Shown here piece after piece: positions 1-8,211 of a stretch of 64,000 nt of DNA. Position 1 is the first letter of the stretch, and each line of letters starts with the position of its first letter. The position numbers and the translations under genes are program-made. The DNA is taken from NCBI GenBank assembly GCA_039513195.1, contig JBCCRM010000023.1:16749-80748 (forward strand), written 5' to 3'. This stretch comes from Thermohalobaculum sp039513195. GTDB lineage: Bacteria; Pseudomonadota; Alphaproteobacteria; Rhodobacterales; Rhodobacteraceae. A model generated the notes under the pieces. The model saw only the letters and a program-made list of their open reading frames with translations, had not been told where the DNA came from and searched no databases.

Positions 1-101
1 TCGCCATCCGTCTTGACCAGCGCCGCGTCCACCCCGTCCATCGAGGTGCCGCTCATCAGACCCAAAACCCAGACCGGCTTGCCCGCCAAGAGCTCCAGCA
101 C
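1..101 (-). CDS. anmK: Anhydro-N-acetylmuramic acid kinase, N-terminal part only
   Basis: This is the first 33 or so codons of a leftward gene cut by the window edge. The reading starts at a GTG, with AAAGGAA a few bases upstream. It contains the nucleotide-binding signature LMSGTSMDGVDAALVKTDG of the AnmK family. AnmK phosphorylates 1,6-anhydro-MurNAc during recycling of peptidoglycan in the cytoplasm. It is divergent from tyrS with a 59 bp gap, an arrangement I recall as common in Rhodobacterales. The signature makes the family secure; the rest of the protein is outside the window. Confidence 0.85.
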   Translation of the reverse strand, partial: MLELLAGKPVWVLGLMSGTSMDGVDAALVKTDG

Positions 102-160
102 CCTGTTTCCTTTCGCCGTCAGCCAGGCTATCCCGGCGCGCGAGATTAGGAGGAAGACCG

Positions 161-1414
161 ATGAGCCACCAGCCGAAAGCGGAATTCTTGCGCGTCGTCG
201 CCGAGCGCGGATTCCTGCAGGACTGCACCGATCTCGAGGGCCTCGACAAGGCCCTCCTGCAGGGATCGGTGACGGCCTATATCGGCTACGACTGCACCGG
301 CCCCTCCCCCCATGTCGGGCATCTCTTCAACATCATGCTGCTGCGCTGGTTTCAAAAAACCGGCAACCGCCCGATCGTCCTGATGGGCGGCGGGACGACC
401 AAGATTGGCGATCCGTCAGGCAAAGACGAGACCCGGCAGCTTTTGACCGAAGCGAAGATTGCGGAAAACATGGCGAGCTTCCGCCGTGTCTTCTCGGGCT
501 ACCTCGATTTCTCCGGCGGTGGCGGCGCGGTCATGGCGAACAATGCCGATTGGCTCGACGGGCTCGGCTACATCCCGTTCCTGCGAGAGTATGGGCGGCA
601 TTTCACCATCAACCGGATGCTGACCTTCGAGAGCGTGAAGGGCAGGCTCGACCGAGAGCAGCCGCTCACCTTTCTGGAGTTCAACTACATGCTGCTCCAG
701 GCCTATGACTTTCTGGAACTCCATCGCCGTCACGGCTGCCGTCTGCAGATGGGCGGGTCCGACCAGTGGGGAAACATCATCAACGGGATCGAGCTCAGCC
801 GCCGGGTCGACGGGGCCGAGGTGTTCGGTCTGACCACGCCGCTGATCACCACCGCCGACGGCAAGAAGATGGGCAAGACAGAGCAGGGTGCCGTCTGGCT
901 GAACCCCGATATGCTGAGCGCCTATGACTTTTGGCAGTTCTGGCGGAACACTCAGGATGCGGATGTCGGGCCGTTCCTGCGGGTCTTTACGGAGCTGCCG
1001 CTCGACGAGGTGGCAAAGCTGGAGGCGCTCGGCGGCGCCGAGATCAACGAGGCGAAGAAGATCCTGGCGCGGGAGGCCACGTCCTTGGCCCATGGGGACA
1101 AGGCGGCCGCAGCGGCGGAGGCGACGGCCCATGAGACCTTCGAGGCCGGGGGTGCCGGCGCCGACCTCCCTACCATTGCCCTGGATGCAACCGATTTCAG
1201 CGAGGGCGGCGTCTCGGTCGTGCAGCTTTTCGTGCGGGCCGGCCTCGCGTCCTCCGGCAAAGAAGCGAAGCGGCTGATCAGGGAGGGCGGCGCCCGAATC
1301 GACGATGCGCCGGTAAGCGACCAGGCCCTGATGCTAGGAAGGGAACGCTTCGAGGGCCCAGTGAAGCTGTCGGCAGGCAAGAAGCGCCACGCCCTGGCGA
1401 GACTCGCGGAATGA
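161..1414 (+). CDS. tyrS: Tyrosyl-tRNA synthetase
   Basis: It charges tRNA-Tyr with tyrosine in the cytoplasm. The 417-residue length is normal for bacterial TyrRS. The class I HIGH-type motif appears as GPSPHVGH near residue 50. The tyrosine-site segment includes QMGGSDQWGNI near residue 200, and the KMSKS loop appears as KKMGKTEQG near residue 235. The C-terminal 65 residues form an S4-type RNA-binding domain with KEAKRLIREGGARI. AGGAGG lies 8 bases before the ATG and fixes the start. The neighbour anmK is divergent. The 3' flank holds inverted and tandem repeats that could end the transcript. Confidence 0.97.
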   Translation: MSHQPKAEFLRVVAERGFLQDCTDLEGLDKALLQGSVTAYIGYDCTGPSPHVGHLFNIMLLRWFQKTGNRPIVLMGGGTTKIGDPSGKDETRQLLTEAKIAENMASFRRVFSGYLDFSGGGGAVMANNADWLDGLGYIPFLREYGRHFTINRMLTFESVKGRLDREQPLTFLEFNYMLLQAYDFLELHRRHGCRLQMGGSDQWGNIINGIELSRRVDGAEVFGLTTPLITTADGKKMGKTEQGAVWLNPDMLSAYDFWQFWRNTQDADVGPFLRVFTELPLDEVAKLEALGGAEINEAKKILAREATSLAHGDKAAAAAEATAHETFEAGGAGADLPTIALDATDFSEGGVSVVQLFVRAGLASSGKEAKRLIREGGARIDDAPVSDQALMLGRERFEGPVKLSAGKKRHALARLAE

Positions 1415-1455
1415 TCGAAGGGACCGCGGGCAAACTGCAAGGCCGCCGATCCCCG

Positions 1456-1539
1456 TTCGGCTGGCTTACGCAGGGGCATTAGCGCAACGGTCCGGCGTTC
1501 GGCCGGCTTACGCCGCGCCACTGGCGCGACGGTCCGGCC
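1456..1539 (+). repeat. Diverged 42-bp tandem duplication downstream of tyrS
   Basis: Two adjacent 42-base units (1456-1497 and 1498-1539) share TTCGGCYGGCTTACGC at the start and GCGACGGTCCGGC-like ends. The middles differ (about 75-80% identity by eye). No convincing gene covers it. I do not know its role. Confidence 0.6.
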
Positions 1540-1578
1540 TCACCCCTCCACCCAACCGTGACGCGGATCGGGAGGCTG

Positions 1579-1633
1579 CGCATGCCCGCCTCCTCCCTCC
1601 ACCCGCCCACCCGCGGTCGGAGGCGGGCATGCG
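1579..1633 (-). repeat. 15-bp inverted repeat with G-rich loop (family 3, copy 1)
   Basis: CGCATGCCCGCCTCC (1579-1593) pairs perfectly with 1619-1633 around a 25-base loop. Read on the minus strand, the loop is GACCG followed by GGGTGGGCGGGTGGAGGG, which meets the four-G-run pattern of a G-quadruplex. Nearly the same loop lies inside a different inverted repeat at 37175-37227. There is no T tract, so it is not a standard terminator, although it follows tyrS. Confidence 0.7.
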
Positions 1634-1744
1634 TGGTGTCTTCGCGGCGCCCTGCCTTCGGCCGCATCGGATGTTTCAACGGCGGCAATCGCTGCAGAAA
1701 CCTGCCGGACAGGGTGGCGGCACGGGCGCGGATCGCCAACCCTT

Positions 1745-1848
1745 CAGAGCGTTCTACGGCCCGATTGCATCGGCTCTGGCGCTCTACGGCGTTGCTCGGG
1801 CGCAGCTTCGCCACGCCATTCCGAGCCAGATCCGCTGGCAAAATTCTC
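1745..1848 (+). repeat. Interspersed structured repeat, family 1, copy A
   Basis: This is a roughly 100-base element related to copies at 10276-10375 (inverted) and 24026-24126. The shared core is CCGATTGCATCGG, a CCGAT/ATCGG hairpin inside an outer AGAGCG/CGCTCT pairing. It is followed by a GTTGCTCGGGCGC-type segment and a second hairpin block. In this copy the second hairpin (GCCATTCC...CGCTGGC) is degraded. It lies between tyrS and the end of the leftward AbrB-type gene. Confidence 0.7.
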
Positions 1849-1949
1849 CACAGCGTTTGCCGATCACTTCTGATCGGACGGTCGCCGCGGCCGTTTGCTT
1901 GTCGCGATTTCCCAATCAGCGAGACGACTCGGTCTGCTTCGAAGGCACT

Positions 1950-3026
1950 CTAGGGGTTGTCCTGCACCTGGCGGCGCAGCCAAACGCCGAAGGCCGGCAC
2001 CGCCAGCAGGATGAAGGTGATCCGCACCACATGGTGGAGCGCCACAAAGGCCGGGTCCGCATCGATGGCAAGCGCGATCAGGCTCATCTCGGCGATGCCG
2101 CCGGGCGCATAGGCGAGGAGCGCCACAAAATAGTCGATGCCGGTCAGCGCCGAGATCGCCTGCGCGAACACCACCGAGACGGCCATCAAGACCAGCGTTC
2201 CCCCGAAGGTGTAGGCGGCAAAGCGCAGCCAATCGGTCATCGCAACACCATGGAAGCGGGTGCCGATGGAGGAGCCGGTGACAACCAGCGCGACCTCCAC
2301 CAGGATATGGGGCAGCACCCCCTCCACCACGCCGGCGATGCGAAGCACGGCGCTTGCCAGGATGGGTCCGAGCAGGAACGGGATCGGCAGACGCAGCCAT
2401 TGCAGCGCCAGGGTCGCCAGGATGGCTGCGACCAGCAACAGCACGAAATCGGCAACCCCGATAAGCTGGCGCTCGGCGAAGAGCTCCGGCGTTGGCGGGG
2501 TCAGGCCCAGATACCCGAAGGCGATCACCGGCGCGAGGCAGACCACAATGGCGATCCGCAAGCTCTGCGCCAGCGCCACATGGCGCTCATCGGCGCCCAT
2601 GCCGCCGGCGATCAGAACCAGCGCCGTGAGCCCGCCGGGGATGCCGGAGCAGACCGCGGTCACCCGATCCTCCTTCGCAACATGGCGAAAGAACAGATAG
2701 GCGAGCCAGCCCGCAACCGGGACATAGAGGATCGCGCCGAGGATCGAGACCGGCCAGCGGGCGAGCTCCGCCATGGTCAGCCCATCGAAGCTCTCGCCCA
2801 GGAAGAGCCCGATCAGCACCATGAAATTCGCGCGCAGCCACAAGGGCACGGCCACCGGCAGCCCGGCGATTGAGGCAAACATGCAGGCGAAAAGCGCGCC
2901 CAACATCCAAGCGAGCGGCACGTCGAGCGACCAGGCAACGGCGCCGCCGGCTGTCCCAACCGCGAGGCCGAGGGCGAGGCGCTTCAGCGCATCTTGGGAC
3001 AGACGGTCCCGCCAGACCGCGTTCAC
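1950..3026 (-). CDS. AbrB/AmoA-regulator family membrane protein (PF05145 type)
   Basis: The 358-residue protein has about ten hydrophobic segments throughout. It carries the duplicated glycine-rich signature of this family, for example CSGIPGGLTALVLIAGG followed by DERHVALAQSLRIAIVV, with a second related half near the C terminus (YAPGGIAEMSLIAL). The family is annotated as 'AbrB' or 'ammonia monooxygenase regulator'; its real function, possibly transport, is unsettled. I chose the GTG at 3026 because it overlaps the hisI stop as GTGA, which implies translational coupling. Upstream in-frame codons lie inside hisI and do not look like protein. Confidence 0.8.
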   Translation of the reverse strand: MNAVWRDRLSQDALKRLALGLAVGTAGGAVAWSLDVPLAWMLGALFACMFASIAGLPVAVPLWLRANFMVLIGLFLGESFDGLTMAELARWPVSILGAILYVPVAGWLAYLFFRHVAKEDRVTAVCSGIPGGLTALVLIAGGMGADERHVALAQSLRIAIVVCLAPVIAFGYLGLTPPTPELFAERQLIGVADFVLLLVAAILATLALQWLRLPIPFLLGPILASAVLRIAGVVEGVLPHILVEVALVVTGSSIGTRFHGVAMTDWLRFAAYTFGGTLVLMAVSVVFAQAISALTGIDYFVALLAYAPGGIAEMSLIALAIDADPAFVALHHVVRITFILLAVPAFGVWLRRQVQDNP

Positions 3027-3409
3027 GCGGTGGGCTCTGGCGCCATGAGCTCGACCTCCCGCCCGTCCCGAATGCCGGTATAAAAGCAACTGCGCCGATT
3101 GGTGTGGCAGGCGGGCCCAATCTGCTCGACCAGCACCAGCAGGCAGTCCCGGTCGCAGTCGACCCGCATCTCCACCAATCCCTGCGTATGGCCAGAGGTC
3201 TCGCCCTTGATCCACAACGCCTGGCGGGAGCGCGACCAATAGGTGACCCGCCCGGTTGCCAGCGTTTGCGCCACCGCCTCGGCATTCATCCAGGCCATCA
3301 TCAGCACCTCGCCGGTGCTATGGTCCTGGGCCACGGCGGGTATCAGCCCGCGAGTGTCATAGGCGAGGGTGCCGGGGTCGAAGTCGGGGCCGGTCTGATC
3401 AGGGGTCAT
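3023..3409 (-). CDS. hisI: Phosphoribosyl-AMP cyclohydrolase
   Basis: It opens the ring of phosphoribosyl-AMP, the third step of histidine synthesis, in the cytoplasm. The 128-residue length fits stand-alone HisI. Visible motifs are LMMAWMN near residue 37, TYWSRSRQ near residue 55, the metal-binding DCDRDC near residue 85, and ACHTNRRSCFY near residue 100. The ATG at 3409 gives a normal N terminus. The stop overlaps the start of the AbrB-family gene by 4 bases. It is divergent from the Fe-S scaffold-like gene at 3497. Confidence 0.95.
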   Translation of the reverse strand: MTPDQTGPDFDPGTLAYDTRGLIPAVAQDHSTGEVLMMAWMNAEAVAQTLATGRVTYWSRSRQALWIKGETSGHTQGLVEMRVDCDRDCLLVLVEQIGPACHTNRRSCFYTGIRDGREVELMAPEPTA

Positions 3410-3496
3410 CTGCGTCGCTCCGCCGTCGCGTGCAAAGTCTTTTATACCGGGGTCCATCGCGCTATCTACGGGGATCGATGAATGAGGGAGGGGTCG

Positions 3497-3937
3497 ATGT
3501 CCGCTGCGGTGGATCTCATGAAGCTCTATTCTGACCGGATCCTGGCGTTGGCGGCAGAAATCCCGCGGACCGGGCGGCTGGACGCGCCGCAGGGTTCGGC
3601 CATGAAGCGCTCGCCCCTGTGCGGATCGACCGTGACGGTGGACATCGCCGTGGCCGACGGAAAGGTCTGCGACTTTGCCCAAGACGTGAAGGCCTGCGCG
3701 CTGGGGCAATCCTCCGCCTCGGTTCTGGGCCAGGGCGTGATCGGCAAGACGCGGGCGGAGATCGAAGCAGGCCGCGAGCAGCTTTATGCCATGCTGAAAC
3801 AGAACGGCGATGTGCCCGGCACTCCGTGGGATCGGTTGGAGGCCCTGTTGCCCGCCCGCGATTACAAAAACCGTCATGCTTCGATCATGCTGGCATGGGA
3901 CGCGACCCTCGAGGCTATCGACGAAGCCACGGGGTGA
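3497..3937 (+). CDS. Iron-sulfur cluster scaffold-like protein (IscU/NifU N-terminal family)
   Basis: This 146-residue cytoplasmic protein resembles NifU_N/IscU-like scaffolds. It has three suitably placed cysteines: SPLCGSTVTV near residue 40, DGKVCDFAQDVKACALGQSSASV near residues 56-65, and a C-terminal helical part. Family members hold or deliver Fe-S clusters; which target this one serves is not shown. The ATG at 3497 is preferred over the one at 3482 because GGGAGGGG lies between them as a ribosome-binding site. It is divergent from hisI; such pairing is common in related genomes. Confidence 0.75.
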   Translation: MSAAVDLMKLYSDRILALAAEIPRTGRLDAPQGSAMKRSPLCGSTVTVDIAVADGKVCDFAQDVKACALGQSSASVLGQGVIGKTRAEIEAGREQLYAMLKQNGDVPGTPWDRLEALLPARDYKNRHASIMLAWDATLEAIDEATG

Positions 3938-4444
3938 TCATTCCGGCCGTCGCGGCTCGAAGGTCTTCTCGAAGCGCCAGATGGTGACGGCGATCGGACC
4001 AGCGATGCTTTCAACGTCGTAGCTGGTCCGCTTTTCGCGGTCGCAGCTCCAGCCCTCTTTTTCGTAGAACCGCGCGGCGCGCTCGTTCCCCACAACGCAG
4101 GCGATCCAAGCGGCTGTTTGCCCGGCGGCCGCAAGCTGAGCCTCCGCATCCCGCATCAACCGCGCAGCGACGCCAGTCCCCCGGGCCTCCCGCGCCACGA
4201 AGAACTGGTAGACCTCGCTGCCCTTGACCATCTGGAAGCCGAGCGGCCGGCCTAACGGCCCGACGACGCGCATCTCGGCTGAGTACCCGGCCACGCGATC
4301 TTCGAAGGAGGCGAGGGTACGAGCAGCGATCAAAGGCTCCGGCACAAGACCGAGATGGGCATCATGCCAGCCCTGGTGCCAAAGAGTAGCGATGGCGCCG
4401 TTGTCCTCCGGCACCGGCGGTCGGGGCTCGGCACCGGTGCTCAT
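3938..4444 (-). CDS. GNAT-family N-acetyltransferase
   Basis: This 168-residue protein has the GNAT fold pattern: beta strand VYQFFVAREARGTGVAARLM near residue 90, with the acetyl-CoA loop R-G-T-G-V-A, then ERAARFYEKEGW near residue 130, the usual 'N-x-x-A-x-x-x-Y-x-x-x-G-F/W' segment. The substrate cannot be read from the sequence. The start overlaps the stop of the pyrophosphatase gene by 4 bases (ATGA), so the two are probably one transcript. It runs convergent with the Fe-S scaffold-like gene, ending one base after it. Confidence 0.85.
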   Translation of the reverse strand: MSTGAEPRPPVPEDNGAIATLWHQGWHDAHLGLVPEPLIAARTLASFEDRVAGYSAEMRVVGPLGRPLGFQMVKGSEVYQFFVAREARGTGVAARLMRDAEAQLAAAGQTAAWIACVVGNERAARFYEKEGWSCDREKRTSYDVESIAGPIAVTIWRFEKTFEPRRPE

Positions 4445-4974
4445 ACTTTCGCGACCGCCACCTTCATTGCATCGGTGATCATCCGCTTCGCCTCGGCTGC
4501 ATCGCCCCAGCCGATGATCTCGGACCACTTGTCGCCTTCTAAATCTTTGTAATGCTTGAAGAAGTGCTCGATTTGGTTTCGCGTGATCTCGGGTAAGTGG
4601 TTGATATCGGTATAATTCTCCCACCGCCGGGTGACCTTCACTGACGGCATCGCCACGATCTTTTCGTCCTGCCCCGCCTCGTCCCGCATTTTTAGAACGC
4701 CAATGGGACGGCAGGGGATTACAGCGCCCGGCAGGATTGGGCGCGTGTTAGCAACCAGCACATCGACCGGGTCGCCGTCCTCCGACATCGTGTGCGGGAT
4801 AAAGCCGTAATTGCCGGGATAGCGCATCGGAGTGTAAAGGAAGCGGTCGACGATCATCGTCCCAGCCTCTTTGTCGAGCTCATATTTGATCGGCTCGCCG
4901 CCGACAGGCACCTCGATGATCACGTTTACTTCGTCCGGGGGGTTCTTACCCACCGAGATCGCATCCACTCGCAT
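4441..4974 (-). CDS. ppa: Soluble inorganic pyrophosphatase, family I (copy 1)
   Basis: It hydrolyses pyrophosphate to two phosphates in the cytoplasm, with Mg2+. The 177-residue length is typical of bacterial family I enzymes. The active-site set is complete: YELDKEAG near residue 32, MRYPGNYGFIPHT near residue 52, the signature EDGDPVDVLV near residue 65, and KWSEIIGWGDA near the C terminus. The ATG at 4974 has an AGGA about 8 bases upstream. It faces away from a second family I gene at 5237 across a 262-base shared promoter region. Confidence 0.95.
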   Translation of the reverse strand: MRVDAISVGKNPPDEVNVIIEVPVGGEPIKYELDKEAGTMIVDRFLYTPMRYPGNYGFIPHTMSEDGDPVDVLVANTRPILPGAVIPCRPIGVLKMRDEAGQDEKIVAMPSVKVTRRWENYTDINHLPEITRNQIEHFFKHYKDLEGDKWSEIIGWGDAAEAKRMITDAMKVAVAKV

Positions 4975-5236
4975 CTGACTGGTCCTATCGCTTGATGCTT
5001 CCGTGTCCGCGGGCCTTATAGGCAGGTGGCCGCTTCGCTGCAACGCACAATTACTCGCCAAGAGTGATTGCAACCCGCGATGGAAAAGCCTCAAATTGAG
5101 GTTTATTTGTGGCAAGAATAGCTCAGCTAAAACGGATTATGCGGCTTTTGGGCTCCACCGCCCCACATCCTTTGTGCAACGCACAACAAACCTGTATGGG
5201 GCCCCTTCAGTGAGTATCGGTAATCGGGAGCGTGGC
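4975..5236. promoter_or_regulatory. Shared promoter region between two divergent pyrophosphatase genes
   Basis: This 262-base segment is less GC-rich than its surroundings. It must carry the promoters of both ppa genes. The 12-mer TGCAACGCACAA occurs twice in the same orientation, at 5039-5050 and 5175-5186. The second copy forms the right part of a perfect palindrome. I cannot assign -35/-10 boxes with confidence. Confidence 0.5.
5172..5186. promoter_or_regulatory. Palindromic operator candidate TTGTGCaacGCACAA
   Basis: A perfect 6-bp inverted repeat with a 3-base spacer, 50 bases before the start codon of the second ppa gene. A half-matching copy (CGCTGCaacGCACAA) lies at 5036-5050, nearer the other gene. 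Symmetry, spacing and position fit a dimeric regulator site; the regulator is unknown. Confidence 0.45.
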
Positions 5237-5782
5237 ATGAATATCAATATGATTTCGCCTGGCGACAATCCGCCCAACGAGATCAATGTGGTGATCGAGA
5301 TCCCGGGCGGGGCTGCGGGGGGCCAGCCGGTCAAATACGAGATCGACAAGACCTCTGGCGCGGTCTGGGTGGACCGGATCGTCAATGTGCCGATGTTCTA
5401 CCCGAACAATTACGGCTTCGTGCCGAACACCCTCCACGAGGACGGCGACCCGGTGGATGTCATGGTCCGCACCGAAGTAGCCCTCGTACCCGGTTCGGTG
5501 ATCCCCTGCCGGCTGATCGGCGCGCTCCATATGGAAGACGACGGCGGGATCGACGACAAGCTGATCGCGATGCCGCTGGAGAAGGTGGACCCGTTCCAGG
5601 CCGAGATCCAGGACCTTGAGGACCTGCCGATCCGCCACCGGGAGCGTATCTGGCACTTCTTCGAGCACTACAAATCGCTCGAAAAAGGCAAATGGGCGAA
5701 GGTTACCAGCTGGGGCAGCAAGCTCGACGCGCAGAGGATCCTGATGGCGTCGATCGAGCGCGCCAATCGCCGGGCCGCCTGA
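5237..5782 (+). CDS. ppa: Soluble inorganic pyrophosphatase, family I (copy 2)
   Basis: A second, clearly diverged family I pyrophosphatase of 181 residues, with all key motifs: YEIDKTSGAVWVDR near residue 35, MFYPNNYGFVPNT near residue 55, EDGDPVDVMV near residue 68, and KWAKVTSWG near residue 160. It has a small glycine/alanine insert (PGGAAGGQ) before the first conserved block. Copy 1 and copy 2 agree at the signature positions but differ widely elsewhere, so this is an old paralog or a transferred gene rather than a recent duplication. The ATG at 5237 was chosen because upstream in-frame codons lie in the promoter region. Confidence 0.93.
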   Translation: MNINMISPGDNPPNEINVVIEIPGGAAGGQPVKYEIDKTSGAVWVDRIVNVPMFYPNNYGFVPNTLHEDGDPVDVMVRTEVALVPGSVIPCRLIGALHMEDDGGIDDKLIAMPLEKVDPFQAEIQDLEDLPIRHRERIWHFFEHYKSLEKGKWAKVTSWGSKLDAQRILMASIERANRRAA

Positions 5783-5949
5783 GCCGACAACCGACGAGAT
5801 GGGCGGGGCTGTGTCACCCCGCCTCACTTATCCCCCCGGAACCCTACGGGTTTTGACCGCTTCGGCGCTTGCTTGCCCCCTTGGAATAGGCCAGGTTCGG
5901 GCCGCATCTGGAACCGAATACGCCAATCATCAAAGGGGGGAGCCAGACG

Positions 5950-8088
5950 ATGCTCTTTGTGATCATCTTCTGCGGCTTGTTGTCTATCGTCTACGGGGTC
6001 TGGGCGGTGAAGTCCGTGATGGCCGCCGATCCAGGCAGCGAGCGCATGCAGGAAATCGCCGCCGCGATCCAAGAGGGCGCACAGGCCTATCTGACGCGGC
6101 AATACACCACCATCGCGATCGTCGGCATCGCGATCGTGGCACTGATCTACTACCTCCTAGGTACCCTGGTGGCGGTCGGTTTCGTCATCGGCGCGGTTCT
6201 CTCCGGCGTGGCGGGCTTCATCGGGATGCTCGTTTCGGTTCGCGCCAATGTCCGCACCACTCAGGCTTCGGCGAAGGGGCTCGGCGACGGGCTGGAGATC
6301 GCGTTCAAGGCCGGCGCGGTGACCGGCATGCTGGTGGCGGGGCTCGCCTTGCTCGGCGTCGCGATCTACTATGGTGTTCTCACCGGCATTATGGATTTTG
6401 CCATCAACGACCGTGTCGTGGTGGATGCGTTGGTGGCTTTAGGCTTCGGGGCGTCGCTGATCTCGATTTTCGCGCGCCTCGGCGGCGGCATCTTTACCAA
6501 GGGCGCCGATGTGGGCGGCGATCTGGTCGGCAAGGTCGAAGCCGGGATACCGGAAGACGATCCGCGCAACCCGGCGACCATTGCCGATAACGTTGGCGAC
6601 AATGTCGGCGACTGCGCCGGCATGGCGGCCGATTTGTTCGAGACCTATGCGGTGACCGTCGTCGCCACGATGGTTCTTGCGGCGATCTATTTCGGGGGCA
6701 CGGAACTCGGGGCGGCGGCGATGATTTATCCGCTGGCGATCTGCGGGATCTGCGTGCTGACCTCGATCGCCGGGACCTTCTTCGTGAAGCTGGGCGCGTC
6801 GCAGTCGATCATGGGGGCGCTCTATAAGGGCTTCATCGCCACCGGGATCTTCTCGCTGATCCTGCTGTTGCCGATCACCATGATTGTCTTCCCGGACGGC
6901 CTTGCCACCGAGATGACGGTGAACGGGATGACCTTCACCGCTTTCGATCTGTTTTTGTGCGGCGTCGCGGGGCTGGTGGTGACCACGCTGATCATCGTGA
7001 TCACCGAATATTATACGGGTACCGGCTACCGCCCCGTCCGTTCGGTCGCTCAGGCCTCTATTACCGGGCATGGGACCAATGTGATCCAGGGCCTCGCCGT
7101 GTCGCTGGAGGCTTGTGCTCTTCCCGCCTTGGTGATCATCGCGGGCATCATCTTCACCTTCCAAATGGCGGGCCTTTTCGGCATCGCGATTGCCGTGACC
7201 ACGATGCTGGCGCTGGCAGGGATGGTGGTTGCGCTCGACGCCTTCGGCCCGGTGACCGACAATGCCGGCGGCATCGCCGAGATGTCGGACCTGCCGGACG
7301 AGGTGCGCTCGACCACCGACGCGCTGGATGCGGTTGGCAACACCACGAAGGCCGTGACCAAGGGCTATGCGATCGGCTCGGCGGGTCTTGGCGCGCTGGT
7401 GTTGTTTGCGGCCTATACCGAGGACTTGAAGTTCTTCTCGGCCAATGCGGCGGAAGGGAGCTATTTCGCGGGCCTCACCGTCGATTTCTCGCTGGCCAAC
7501 CCGTATGTCGTGGCGGGGCTCTTCTTCGGCGGGTTGCTGCCGTTCCTGTTCGGCGGCATCGCGATGACCGCCGTGGGCCGGGCCGCCGGTGCGGTGGTCG
7601 AGGAAGTGCGTCGCCAGTTCCGCGAAAAACCCGGGATCATGGAGGGTAAGGAAAAGCCTGACTATGGCCGCGCCGTGGACATGCTGACCCGGGCGGCGAT
7701 CAAGGAGATGATCATCCCCTCGCTGCTACCCGTGCTCTCTCCCATTGTATGCTTCTTCGCGGTGGAGGCGATTGCCGGCAAGGCTGCGGCCTTCTCGGCG
7801 CTCGGCGCTATGCTGCTCGGGGTGATCGTAACCGGGCTGTTTGTGGCGATCTCCATGACCTCCGGCGGCGGCGCCTGGGACAATGCGAAGAAGATCTTCG
7901 AAGATGGCTTCACCGACAAGGACGGGGTGAAACACTTCAAGGGGTCGGATGCGCATAAAGCCGCTGTGACCGGCGACACGGTGGGCGACCCGTATAAAGA
8001 CACGGCGGGCCCAGCGGTGAACCCAATGATCAAGATCACCAATATCGTGGCGCTTTTGCTCCTCGCGGTCCTTGCCCACGGCGCCTGA
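5950..8088 (+). CDS. hppA: Membrane-bound proton-translocating pyrophosphatase (K+-independent type)
   Basis: A 712-residue protein with about 16 membrane segments that uses pyrophosphate hydrolysis to pump protons. The pyrophosphate-binding segment DVGGDLVGKVE lies near residue 187, followed by NPATIADNVGDNVGDCAGM near residue 215. The later loop reads GNTTKAVTKG near residue 460. Lysine at this position, instead of alanine, marks the K+-independent H+-pumping subfamily (established for the family). The C terminus has the conserved GDTVGDPYKDTAGPAVNPMIK. Start: ATG after an AGGGGGGAGCC stretch. It lies 167 bases after a soluble pyrophosphatase gene on the same strand. Confidence 0.96.
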   Translation: MLFVIIFCGLLSIVYGVWAVKSVMAADPGSERMQEIAAAIQEGAQAYLTRQYTTIAIVGIAIVALIYYLLGTLVAVGFVIGAVLSGVAGFIGMLVSVRANVRTTQASAKGLGDGLEIAFKAGAVTGMLVAGLALLGVAIYYGVLTGIMDFAINDRVVVDALVALGFGASLISIFARLGGGIFTKGADVGGDLVGKVEAGIPEDDPRNPATIADNVGDNVGDCAGMAADLFETYAVTVVATMVLAAIYFGGTELGAAAMIYPLAICGICVLTSIAGTFFVKLGASQSIMGALYKGFIATGIFSLILLLPITMIVFPDGLATEMTVNGMTFTAFDLFLCGVAGLVVTTLIIVITEYYTGTGYRPVRSVAQASITGHGTNVIQGLAVSLEACALPALVIIAGIIFTFQMAGLFGIAIAVTTMLALAGMVVALDAFGPVTDNAGGIAEMSDLPDEVRSTTDALDAVGNTTKAVTKGYAIGSAGLGALVLFAAYTEDLKFFSANAAEGSYFAGLTVDFSLANPYVVAGLFFGGLLPFLFGGIAMTAVGRAAGAVVEEVRRQFREKPGIMEGKEKPDYGRAVDMLTRAAIKEMIIPSLLPVLSPIVCFFAVEAIAGKAAAFSALGAMLLGVIVTGLFVAISMTSGGGAWDNAKKIFEDGFTDKDGVKHFKGSDAHKAAVTGDTVGDPYKDTAGPAVNPMIKITNIVALLLLAVLAHGA

Positions 8089-8109
8089 TCCCAGCCGACC
8101 GTCCCAAAG

Positions 8110-8130
8110 CCTCCCCGCTCAAGGGGGAGG
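8110..8130 (+). terminator. Hairpin after hppA
   Basis: CCTCCCC pairs with GGGGAGG around a 7-base loop (GCTCAAG), 22 bases past the hppA stop. No run of T follows, so it may protect or end the transcript only with help from other factors. Confidence 0.45.
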
Positions 8131-8211
8131 GTCCGCCCAGTCGGATCGGCACCGACAGAGACGGCGCCAGCCCTCGCCCGCTGCCATCTCCAAGCGCGCC
8201 GCGGCCCGAAA

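Larger units (their letters stand above)
1415..1949. other. Intergenic region rich in repeats, no gene seen
   Basis: This 535-base gap separates the convergent ends of tyrS and the AbrB-family gene. It holds the 42-bp tandem duplication, the 15-bp inverted repeat with G-rich loop, and family 1 copy A. The open frames crossing it are antisense to neighbouring genes or have composition-driven arginine/proline-rich translations. I see no protein gene or tRNA. Confidence 0.6.

Noticed and set aside
1629..2873. Long rightward open frame of 414 codons
   Set aside because: It is antisense to the AbrB-family gene over most of its length and has Gln/Arg/Asp-rich, domain-free translation, typical of a shadow of a GC-rich gene.
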